From an uncultured Clostridia bacterium (GTDB taxonomy: Bacteria; Bacillota; Clostridia; TANB77; CAG-508), in assembly GCA_948664205.1 (NCBI GenBank), contig CAPNDH010000034.1:1-15203 (forward strand): 15,203 nt of DNA. The letters run 5' to 3'. A program made the position numbers and the translations under genes. This document shows, in pieces, positions 1 to 6,713 of the stretch. Position 1 is the first letter of the stretch, and each line of letters starts with the position of its first letter. The notes below the pieces were generated by a model. That model was not told the origin of the DNA, ran no database searches, and saw only the letters and a program-made list of their open reading frames with translations.

Positions 1-783
1 CCTTTTAATGAATTTACTGCTTCTATTATTTCTAAGTTATTTCCTACTGCATATCCTAAAGGTTCATTCATATTAGTTATAACACATATTGTTTCTTTAT
101 TTGCTAGTTTTCCTATTTTATTCATTTGTATTGCTAGTTCCTTAGCATCAGTTATATTTTTCATAAATGCTCCGCTTCCACATGTTACATCTAAAACTAT
201 TTTATTTGCTCCTGCTGCTATTTTTTTACTCATTATACTTGAAGCTATTAGTGGTATGCTACTTGTACATGAAATAGAATCCCTTAAAGCATATATTTTT
301 TTATCTGCTGGTGCTAAATTTCCTGTTTGAGTAATTAAACTTATTCCTATTTTTTTGACATTTTCTTTAAATTCATCTATTGATAAGTTTATGTTATACC
401 CTGGTATTGCCTCTAGTTTATCTGCTGTTCCACCAGTAAATCCTAAACTCCTTCCTGACATTTTTGCAATATTTACTCCTAAGGCTGACATTATTGGCAT
501 TAATATTAATGTTATTTTATCTCCTACTCCTCCGGCTAGAGTGTTTGTCTACTACTGTTCCTAATTCTGATAAATCTAATACTTCACCCGAATATGCCAT
601 TGCTAAAGTCATATTTGTAATTTCTTCTTCATCCATTCCATTAATATATATTGCCATTATTAATGCTGCTACTTGGTAGTCTGTAATACTACCTTCTGTA
701 TATCCTTTTATAAAATATTCTATTTCTTCTTTATTTAATTTTTCATTATCTCTCTTTTTCTCTATTATTTCTAATATATTCAT
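1..783 (-). pseudogene. pdp: Pyrimidine-nucleoside (thymidine) phosphorylase, frameshifted, 3' end outside window
   Basis: The enzyme splits thymidine, uridine or deoxyuridine with phosphate into base and (deoxy)ribose-1-phosphate in cytosolic pyrimidine salvage. Start ATG at 783 is preceded by AGAGG eight bases upstream; the in-frame ATG at 807 would overlap the previous gene and lacks family similarity. Codons 1-83 give the usual helical N-domain and run into VDKHSS, the start of the invariant KHSTGGVGDK phosphate loop. There the frame breaks at codon 84 (CGG, 532-534): shifting +1 gives GGVGDKITL and an open frame to position 1, including KMSGRSLGFTGGT, LEAIPGY, the YALRD arginine, and IPLIASSIMSKK with the substrate-binding Ser and Lys. 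About 260 of roughly 435 residues are visible. No second lesion is seen downstream, so this is recent mutation, sequence error or recoding rather than old decay. Family assignment is firm; whether it is Pdp or DeoA type is less so. Confidence 0.9.
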
Positions 784-796
784 TTGGTTTACCTCT

Positions 797-1384
797 TTAC
801 TTACCATATTTGCAATCTAACTTTTTTATTTCATTTATAAAGTCTTGTCCATCTTCACAATATATTTTTGAATCATGGCTTGTATCTGTTATATAATTCA
901 TTTTTAATAGTTTATTACATATTTTTTCTCCATGTATTGTACTTGCATCTGCCATTACTTTTTCTATTTTGATATTTCTTTTTTGCAATATATTAAATAA
1001 ATTTATTGAACCTTTTAGTAAAGTTGTTATTACTTTATAGTTGTTTCTATATTTTTTATCAATTGATATTGATGATAGATATATATAATATGAATTATTA
1101 TCCTTATATTCTTCTATTTGTTCGTGTTTCACATCTGCTTCATTCATTTTATTTTCGTATATGTCGTAAAATACTTCCTTTTTTAAGGGTAATATATTTA
1201 TACTTGCTATTACTTCATTATTAGCATTTCTTACTCCTATACAAGTTAAATTATTTTTTATGTACCAGTTTTGTACTTCCTGTGCTGTGGTTATGTTTTC
1301 ATTTGGAAAGTATGAATGCTCTATATCTTCTATTGTTTCAAAATCTTCTAGTGTAAATTTATATTCTATTTTTAGTTCTTCCAT
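797..1384 (-). CDS. GNAT-like N-acetyltransferase
   Basis: A 195-residue cytosolic protein with a probable GNAT (acetyl-CoA-dependent N-acetyltransferase) fold. Supporting features are a segment of strand, turn and helix at residues about 48-66 (CIGVRNANNEVIASINILPL), a central strand YIYLSSISIDKKYRN at 101-114 matching the beta-4 and start of the acetyl-CoA loop region, and a late strand VMADAST followed by a helix LLKMNYI resembling the C-terminal part of GNATs. The canonical Q/RxxGxG/A loop is not clean (KKYRNNYKVITTLLKG), so it is either a divergent member or a GNAT-fold protein of another function. Substrate cannot be read. Start ATG has GGAAG six bases upstream. It ends 13 bases before the phosphorylase start, so the two are probably co-transcribed and translationally close. 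Its own upstream gap is 97 bases with no strong promoter. Confidence 0.6.
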   Translation of the reverse strand: MEELKIEYKFTLEDFETIEDIEHSYFPNENITTAQEVQNWYIKNNLTCIGVRNANNEVIASINILPLKKEVFYDIYENKMNEADVKHEQIEEYKDNNSYYIYLSSISIDKKYRNNYKVITTLLKGSINLFNILQKRNIKIEKVMADASTIHGEKICNKLLKMNYITDTSHDSKIYCEDGQDFINEIKKLDCKYGK

Positions 1385-1481
1385 TTTTTACTTCCTTATT
1401 TTCTATATATTTAATTTTTATATGATTGTACTATATCATAAGTGATAGAAAAAAGAAAGTACTTTCATATATATGTCATTT

Positions 1482-2279
1482 TTATTCAAATTCCTTTTCT
1501 CTTTCTTTAAAGAAATTATAAAAATATCTTACATTTTCAAGCTCACTCCACTTTTGTACTTCATATTCTTTTGTGTCTAAATTGTATATTTTTGCGTTTA
1601 ATATTCCTAGCATAAATGGTGAGTGTGTTGCAATTATAAATTGTATTCCTAAGTATCTTGCCATTTCGTTTATTTTTTGTGCAAGTTTTACTTGGTTTTG
1701 TGGGGATAGGGATACTTCTGGTTCATCTAGTAAATATAGGTTATCTGGTTCTATATTGTCTTCTAATATTTGCATGGTTGTTTCTCCATTTGAATATTTA
1801 TCTTGTGCAAATTTAAACCTTTCTAATTGAACTTGTCCTGCTACTGTATTTACACTTTCTTTTGCTTTTTCTACTTCCATACCGTTTCTTACTAAATTTG
1901 CTACATATCCTTTTTTTAAGACATTCTCTTGCTCTATTTTTCTTATTTCATATAGTATCTCTTCACTTTTTATATACCTACTATTCTCTGGTATTTTTAT
2001 TACTTTCCTTCCATTTTCATATTCTCCTAATCGATATTCACATTCTGTAATAAATTCTTCAAAATAACTTGATGTTCCTTTTTCTTTTCCTTTTAAATTT
2101 AATTTATTAGCTATTATATTTAATATTGTAGATTTTCCAGAAGCATTATTTCCATATAGTACAGTTATATTATCAAAAACAAATATGTCTGGTTCTTTAT
2201 TTTTTAGTATATTAAAAGGATATATATTGTAGTTTTTCATTTTTCTATTACTTAATTTAAATGTTTTTAAATATATCAT
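1482..2279 (-). CDS. Small AAA/ABC-type ATPase (AAA_21-like)
   Basis: A 265-residue single-domain soluble ATPase of the ABC/SMC-like AAA_21 class, without membrane segments. Walker A is GNNASGKST at residues 43-51; an ABC-type signature YSNGE lies at 162-166; Walker B LYLLDEPE at 181-188 carries D185 and the catalytic E186; the switch histidine is H219 in IIATHSPFML. All nucleotide-binding and hydrolysis residues are present, so it should be an active ATPase that dimerises head to tail. The segment at about 65-160 between Walker A and the signature is a charged, helical insertion and probably carries the partner specificity. The ATG follows the stop of the Bro-N gene by one base and has AGGAG five bases upstream, inside the end of that gene, so translation is probably coupled. 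Cellular role unknown; similar lone ATPases occur in anti-phage and mobile contexts as well as housekeeping ones. Confidence 0.8.
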   Translation of the reverse strand: MIYLKTFKLSNRKMKNYNIYPFNILKNKEPDIFVFDNITVLYGNNASGKSTILNIIANKLNLKGKEKGTSSYFEEFITECEYRLGEYENGRKVIKIPENSRYIKSEEILYEIRKIEQENVLKKGYVANLVRNGMEVEKAKESVNTVAGQVQLERFKFAQDKYSNGETTMQILEDNIEPDNLYLLDEPEVSLSPQNQVKLAQKINEMARYLGIQFIIATHSPFMLGILNAKIYNLDTKEYEVQKWSELENVRYFYNFFKEREKEFE

Positions 2280-2280
2280 A

Positions 2281-3150
2281 TTAACTCCTATTTTTACTTT
2301 CTAACTTTTTATTTTCTTCTAGATACTGATAATTTAGATTATTATTACTACTAATAATTGTCTCCCCTAATTTATGTTCTAAATTGTCACGTGCTGTTTT
2401 AGCTACTTCGCCTCCTGCTTTTGCGACCCTTTTATTCTCTTTTAATCCATATGGCTTATGTTTTTTAGCAAGTTCTCTTGTAGCTATTTCTCCTAAATCG
2501 GTTAAGGCTACTTCTATATCTGACATGTTATCTCTTAAAGACTCTTTTCTAAGTCCTTTATAATTTTTGTATTCTGATGCTTTCATGCCTGACCAAGTTT
2601 TATATATTTCGTTTGTTAGAGTTGCAAATTCAAAGTTTTCGTTTATTCCATTTTCTTTCTAGATATCTGTTAATTTGTTTCTATCTAGTATTCCTTTTAA
2701 CCTAGCTTCAATCCATCTGTCAGAATATCCTTTATTTCTATAATAATTAATTGCTCTTCTAATTGCAATTTCTGGGTCAAAAACTTCATCTATTCTGTCA
2801 CTTCCCATTTGAGCAAGCCATAGTTTGAATGGCTCTGCTTTTGAACTTGGAACTGATTCAATAAGACGTAGTATTCCTTTTGTGTCTAAAGTATCTGTCA
2901 AATAATTTTTTCCATCTTTTTTAGATTTCATTTTCAGTTGTACGATATTTTCGTACAACTTACTTCCTTCTTTAGCTAAATTTCTTTTTAAATCTGTCCA
3001 ATATCTTTTTGGAATATTACTATCTGTTAGTGCAGTAATAACATCAATTACACTAAAATAGTATTCTTCTTTTTCTACATCCCATACACTTCTTATTTCT
3101 TTCCCTTCAAAAAGATTTGAAATTGTTTCTAATTTATTATTTTCTTCCAT
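2281..3150 (-). pseudogene. Bro-N (phage antirepressor-like) protein interrupted by in-frame TAG
   Basis: Residues about 13-115 form a Bro-N domain (FEGKEIRSVWDVEKEEYYFS, then ...YWTDLKRNLAKEGS and ESVPSSKAEPFKLWLAQMG), a DNA-binding-type fold of phage antirepressors and DinD-like proteins. The second part carries the partner region usual for this family: YKNYKGLRKESLRDNMSD and LKENKRVAKAGGEVAKTARD. Both parts are in one frame, but codon 164 of 289 is TAG (2659-2661), where relatives have a tryptophan (motif LTDxWKExGI; here LTDI, stop, KENGI). TGG to TAG is a single G-to-A change, and the downstream 125 codons are undamaged. Start ATG 3150 is chosen over TTG 3156 because GGAGG is nine bases from the ATG and only three from the TTG. 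Second gene of the operon led by the RNase H-like gene (36-base gap). The C-terminal part could restart at ATG 2586, but no good ribosome site is seen. Confidence 0.85.
2659..2661 (-). other. In-frame amber stop inside Bro-N gene
   Basis: Minus-strand codons read ACA GAT ATC TAG AAA GAA AAT GGA. The same frame is open on both sides and both sides match one protein family. The position corresponds to a conserved Trp codon in relatives as I remember them. Nonsense mutation, sequence error or readthrough cannot be separated here. Confidence 0.85.
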
Positions 3151-3186
3151 AATCAAATACCTCCTTTAATATTTTTATAATTTTAG

Positions 3187-3909
3187 CTATATTAACAGCC
3201 TATATTTTCCATTTTTAATTTTCTTCAACATATTTAGCTTATCAAGTTCTTTAAAAATTCTATTAATACTAGAATTTGATATTTCTAATGATTCTGATAT
3301 TTCGCTTTGTTTTTTTAATATTAATTTATTTTCATTTGCGATTAGATGTAAATATATTAGAACTTTACATTGTTTTGAATTAAATTTATTTAGAAATTTT
3401 AATAGTTTTTTTCTTTCGAATAATAAAATATTGTTTTCATATTCTTTAGACCTAAGATTTTTGAAAGTTGAATATGAATATTTGTGTGCAACTTTATTTT
3501 CTTCTCTTGGTATCCATTTTAATGTAAAACTGCAATTTTCTTTATTCATTTTATTTGATACTCTTTTATATGATTCTTTTATTGCGTTGTATAGTTCTGT
3601 GTTTTCTTTGAATATTTTTAGTTTTCGTTCATTATTCATAAAAAAGTTTTTTGCAACGTCGCAATCTGTTCTTATTTCAAACTCTTGAATGCTTTTTTCT
3701 TTTATTATATTTGCTTCTATAATATTGATTGCTTGAAATATTGCAAATATTTCGCATTCAGTTGAGTTTTCTAATTGTATTTTACATTTTTTTGCAAAAG
3801 CTTTTATTATTTTTTTCTCTTGTATGATAACAATGGCATAAGTTGCAATTTTAGTTTTGCTATCAAAACTAGCATCTGTAAAAATTTCATATAGCTTTTC
3901 TTTCTTCAC
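3187..3909 (-). CDS. RNase H-like domain fused to C-terminal winged helix-turn-helix
   Basis: A 240-residue soluble protein. Residues 5-150 have the order of an RNase H fold (RVT_3/RNase HI type): IFTDASF with D12, STECEIFAI with E51, IRTDCDVA with D82, and WIPREENKVAHKYS, where the fourth metal-binding Asp position holds H142. Three of the four acidic residues are therefore present; activity is possible but not certain. Residues about 178-240 form a winged helix (LKKQSEISESLEISNSSINRIFKELDKLNMLKK, wing GKYRLL), similar in style to plasmid RepL or MarR-type DNA-binding domains. The start is GTG at 3909: a TAA lies directly upstream in frame, and GGGAG is 11 bases away. First gene of the operon with the Bro-N protein and the ATPase, behind a consensus promoter. 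Likely role: binding nucleic acid, perhaps autoregulation or RNA-DNA hybrid processing; this is inference. Confidence 0.75.
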   Translation of the reverse strand: MKKEKLYEIFTDASFDSKTKIATYAIVIIQEKKIIKAFAKKCKIQLENSTECEIFAIFQAINIIEANIIKEKSIQEFEIRTDCDVAKNFFMNNERKLKIFKENTELYNAIKESYKRVSNKMNKENCSFTLKWIPREENKVAHKYSYSTFKNLRSKEYENNILLFERKKLLKFLNKFNSKQCKVLIYLHLIANENKLILKKQSEISESLEISNSSINRIFKELDKLNMLKKIKNGKYRLLI

Positions 3910-3941
3910 TTATTATCACACTCCCTTTGAAATTTTCGTTA

Positions 3942-3970
3942 ATATTATCAAATATTTGTTCGTGTGTCAA
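3942..3970 (-). promoter_or_regulatory. Consensus sigma-A promoter for RNase H-like/Bro-N/ATPase operon
   Basis: On the minus strand TTGACA (3965-3970) and TAATAT (3942-3947) are separated by exactly 17 bases. The -10 lies 33 bases before the GTG start. It is the best promoter match in the window and suggests strong or tightly repressed expression. No clear operator palindrome overlaps it. Confidence 0.75.
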
Positions 3971-4027
3971 GTATTTATTATTATTTTTTATAATTTCTCA
4001 TATCAACATAATTTTTCCCGATATATA

Positions 4028-4056
4028 TTTACTTTCTTATATAAATCTGATAAAAT
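4028..4056 (+). promoter_or_regulatory. Probable promoter for the small membrane protein
   Basis: TTTACT (4028-4033) and TAAAAT (4051-4056) are separated by 17 bases, 55 bases before the ATG at 4112. The region is very AT-rich, so chance matches are easy; the position and spacing are the support. Confidence 0.4.
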
Positions 4057-4111
4057 ATTTGTATGATATTAATTTACATGTTGTTTCTATTTAACTAAAA
4101 GGAGGAACTTT

Positions 4112-4495
4112 ATGAAACGGAATAAACCTATTGTAGTAAGAAGCAATTCATTGTTTTGCATTGTTACATTTATTAGTTCTATGATATTTTTCTATTTTGC
4201 TTTTTTTGAGGTATCACTACCATTAATAGTTCTGGGAATTAGCTTTTTGATAATTACTTTTCTTTTATTACTTGATAAATATGTTATTTATACTAATGAT
4301 ATAGTTAATGGTTATTTCTCAATTAAAGTTGATAAAAACAAAACTAATACTTTTGTAATAAGTTCTACTGTCTATCAAATTAAATATCCATTTATTATGG
4401 TTTCAGATGGTTCTAACACATTTATTGGAATAAAAACTAATAAACTTGTTAGAGAATTAGAGAAATTAGGTATAAAAGAAGAAGAGCTCACATGA
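4112..4495 (+). CDS. Small membrane protein with two transmembrane helices
   Basis: A 127-residue protein I do not recognise. A basic start (MKRNKPIVVR) precedes two hydrophobic helices at about residues 13-32 and 35-54, forming a hairpin with both ends probably in the cytosol. A soluble C-terminal part (about 56-127) looks beta-rich and ends in a charged helix (VRELEKLGIKEEELT); the two-helix plus beta-domain layout is reminiscent of small PH-like membrane proteins, but no motif proves it. GGAGG lies six bases before the ATG. The third codon is CGG, the only such codon in frame in the intact genes of the window. Monocistronic: own promoter, and a hairpin terminator that begins inside the last codons. 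Confidence 0.7.
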   Translation: MKRNKPIVVRSNSLFCIVTFISSMIFFYFAFFEVSLPLIVLGISFLIITFLLLLDKYVIYTNDIVNGYFSIKVDKNKTNTFVISSTVYQIKYPFIMVSDGSNTFIGIKTNKLVRELEKLGIKEEELT

Positions 4496-4510
4496 GTTCT
4501 TCTTCTTTTT
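4478..4510. terminator. Bidirectional rho-independent terminator overlapping a stop codon
   Basis: Arms 4478-4490 and 4493-4505 pair over 13 positions (one G-U), followed by a T run on the plus strand; the minus strand reads into TTTT after the stem (4474-4477). It serves the membrane protein gene, whose TGA (4493-4495) is in the hairpin, and the convergent stalk-protein gene ending at 4511. Confidence 0.85.
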
Positions 4511-6451
4511 CTATTCGTTTTCACTTTTTTCTTCTTTCATTTTTATACTATCTGTTATCAATATAAATTTGACTTCTTTTGCTGTATTTTCATTTGCTTT
4601 TGTAAAGCTTACATATTGTTTTGATAGTTCTTGTAGTTTTTCTGCTCTTACAGCTATTTCTTTTATGTTAGAATTTATATAACTACATATTTTGTTTATT
4701 GCTTCTTGATTAAATGTTGTTATTCCTTGTGCTAGTTCAATGCTTCCATTATTTATTGTTTGTGCACCTTGTGTTAAAGCATTTGAGCCATTTATAAGTA
4801 CTTTGCTTGATTCTTTTAATGTATTTAAGCCTTGCATAATTTGTTTTGAACCTGCACTTAATGTTGTTGTTCCTTTATTTAATTCTTCTGTTCCATTTGC
4901 TAATTTTTTTGAACCTTGAACTAATTTATTTACGTTTTCTGGCAATGTACTTGATGCAGTATTTAATTTACCTAGCCCATTTGTTAATTCACTTACTCCA
5001 TTTTGAACTTCTTCCATTCCTGTTGTTATTTTTGAGATATTCTCTTTTCCTTCTATCTTTTTAGTGTTCAATTCTTTTAACTGAGTATTAATATATTGTA
5101 TTTTAATGTTGTATTCTTTTATAGCTTCTTCATTTTGTTTTACTATTTGTTTTAATGTTTCAATTTGAACACTTTGAGTTTCGGCATTTAGTGTAGATAT
5201 TACTGAATTTAAAGCATTATTTGCTTGTTTTAATTTTGTTGCTCCTTCTTCACAACTTGTTTTCATTGTAGTTAAGCTGTTTTCTAAGTTTGAAATTGTA
5301 TCATTTAAGCTCCCTGCTAATGCATTTACCCCTGTTACAAGTCCTGCCTCATTTGTTTCCTTATTATCATTTAAACCTGCTAAAACTGCACTACTTCCTT
5401 TGTATAGTTTTTCTATATTTTCTGGCATTTCAGAAAGTCCATTAGAAAGAGCTGTTAGTCCATTATTTAGTTCTATACTTCCTGTTTTTAAGTCTTTACT
5501 TCCCTTTGTTACTTGGTTTATTCCATTGTCAATTTCTTTATAGCTATTACTTGCTTTATTTGTCCCTGCTTCAAATTGTTTCATTCCATTATTAAATTCT
5601 TGTGTTTTTTTGCTAAACTCTGTTGTTCCTTCTTTTAAGGTATTTGCTCCTTCTTCTATTTGTTTACTAGCTACTTGCATTTCATCTACTTTTTTGTATA
5701 AACTGTTTAGTTTATCAAATGATATATTTTCGTCTAATATTTTAGGTGTTATAAATGTTATTATATTATTTTGTTCAAATTTTGAAGTTTCCATTGCTAT
5801 TTCTACTTTATTTGGTATTTCTATTTGCTTATTAGAAATATTTAAACTTTCTTGCATTCCTGGCATAGCAATACCTGCTATAATTGTTTTTGTACCATCA
5901 TTTATAATTTTAGCATTTTTAGCTTCTATATTTTTATTTTGTGAATTATCAAAGTAGCTCATAGCAATTGCTGTAAATGGTGTGTACATAGTTTGTTTCT
6001 TTCCATTTATTGTAACTGTATGTGAATCGTTATTTTTATATTCTATTGTTATTTTTACTTTTCCGCTTTTTCCTACTATTTCACTTGCTTCTATTTCTTC
6101 TCCATCAAGTTCATATTTTATATTACACTCTACTGGAAGTTCTTTTTTGCTTTCTCCTTGGTAATAAATATCTGAGCCATTTGCATTCCAGATTATATTT
6201 TCTCCATCTAGTTTAAAGTCTTCATCGCCATTTGTGTTTTCTATATTTATTAAGTCTGTTAAATCGTTTAAAATTTGTTCTTCATTTTTGTTGTTTAAGT
6301 GTGTACTTACTATTGTTTCGTAGTTTTCTCCTTTTGTGTTTATTTTTGAATATACTGTTTCTTCTTTTGTGAATGCTAGGATAGGTGTTGTGTATGCTAG
6401 CATTGTGGTTAATAGTAGTGTGCTTGTTAGTTTTGTTAGTTTTTTATTCAT
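4511..6451 (-). CDS. Secreted heptad-repeat stalk protein (YhgE/Pip-like) partnered with MMPL exporter
   Basis: A 646-residue exported protein. Residues 1-27 are a signal peptide or anchor (basic MNKKLTK, hydrophobic core, ILA-FT as possible cleavage). Residues about 30-250 form a beta-rich extracellular domain. From about 255 to 360 and again from about 480 to 590 the sequence has a seven-residue rhythm with G at every seventh position and hydrophobic residues between (for example EEGANTLKEGTTEF, NGSNALTQGAQTINNGS), typical of the helical stalks of YhgE/Pip and related Gram-positive MMPL-associated proteins; a coiled-coil segment with no glycine lies between. No C-terminal membrane helix is visible. 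Start ATG has GGAAG seven bases upstream. It follows the MMPL gene in the same direction after 260 bases filled by a repeat element, and probably forms an extracellular periplasm-like conduit or scaffold for that exporter (inference). Confidence 0.75.
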   Translation of the reverse strand: MNKKLTKLTSTLLLTTMLAYTTPILAFTKEETVYSKINTKGENYETIVSTHLNNKNEEQILNDLTDLINIENTNGDEDFKLDGENIIWNANGSDIYYQGESKKELPVECNIKYELDGEEIEASEIVGKSGKVKITIEYKNNDSHTVTINGKKQTMYTPFTAIAMSYFDNSQNKNIEAKNAKIINDGTKTIIAGIAMPGMQESLNISNKQIEIPNKVEIAMETSKFEQNNIITFITPKILDENISFDKLNSLYKKVDEMQVASKQIEEGANTLKEGTTEFSKKTQEFNNGMKQFEAGTNKASNSYKEIDNGINQVTKGSKDLKTGSIELNNGLTALSNGLSEMPENIEKLYKGSSAVLAGLNDNKETNEAGLVTGVNALAGSLNDTISNLENSLTTMKTSCEEGATKLKQANNALNSVISTLNAETQSVQIETLKQIVKQNEEAIKEYNIKIQYINTQLKELNTKKIEGKENISKITTGMEEVQNGVSELTNGLGKLNTASSTLPENVNKLVQGSKKLANGTEELNKGTTTLSAGSKQIMQGLNTLKESSKVLINGSNALTQGAQTINNGSIELAQGITTFNQEAINKICSYINSNIKEIAVRAEKLQELSKQYVSFTKANENTAKEVKFILITDSIKMKEEKSENE

Positions 6452-6472
6452 AATTCATCTTCCTTTCTTTTT

Positions 6473-6713
6473 GGAGGTCAGAGGTCGGATGTCGGATTTT
6501 AGGGTAATTTCTTCGAAGAGCGGGTCGTTCAATTCCTACAATTATTTTTTATTTTATGCTGTGTTTGGGCGAAATTCGGTATTCCTATATGGTATTCCTT
6601 ACCGATTTAGCCCCTACATCCTAATTTTTGATTTTCGTATTCTATCTTCTGACCTCTGTGTTCCGATATTCGTCTTCCAACTTCTAACTTCCAACATCCA
6701 ACTTCTAATTTCT
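6473..6713. repeat. MITE-like quasi-palindrome with inverted heptanucleotide arrays
   Basis: The 260-base gap between exporter and stalk gene is almost filled by this element. At the left end four plus-strand heptads run head to tail (GGAGGTC, AGAGGTC, GGATGTC, GGATTTT; 6473-6500). At the right end about 13 minus-strand heptads of the same form (AGAAGTT, GGATGTT, GGAAGTT, AGAAGTT, GGAAGAC and others) run from 6713 back to about 6616. The arrays point toward each other around a hairpin at 6567-6613. Base composition is richer in G on one strand and unlike the surrounding genes. The right array starts at the TAG of the MMPL gene (6712-6714). Confidence 0.75.
6567..6613. repeat. Central hairpin of the heptad element
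   Basis: GGGC-GAAATTCGGTA at the left pairs with TACCGATTT-A-GCCC at the right with one bulge and one mismatch; the loop contains a direct repeat GGTATTCC (6579-6586 and 6591-6598). Its centre is within a few bases of the centre of the whole element. It could fold in RNA and affect the relative expression of the flanking genes. Confidence 0.65.

Noticed and set aside
1455..1466. Perfect palindrome GAAAGTACTTTC after the ATPase gene, followed by T-rich sequence on the minus strand
   Set aside because: Only four base pairs could form with a real loop, too weak for a convincing terminator; it may be chance in AT-rich sequence.
6473..6713. CRISPR array
   Set aside because: The seven-base repeats are degenerate, directly adjacent without spacers, and there are no cas genes.
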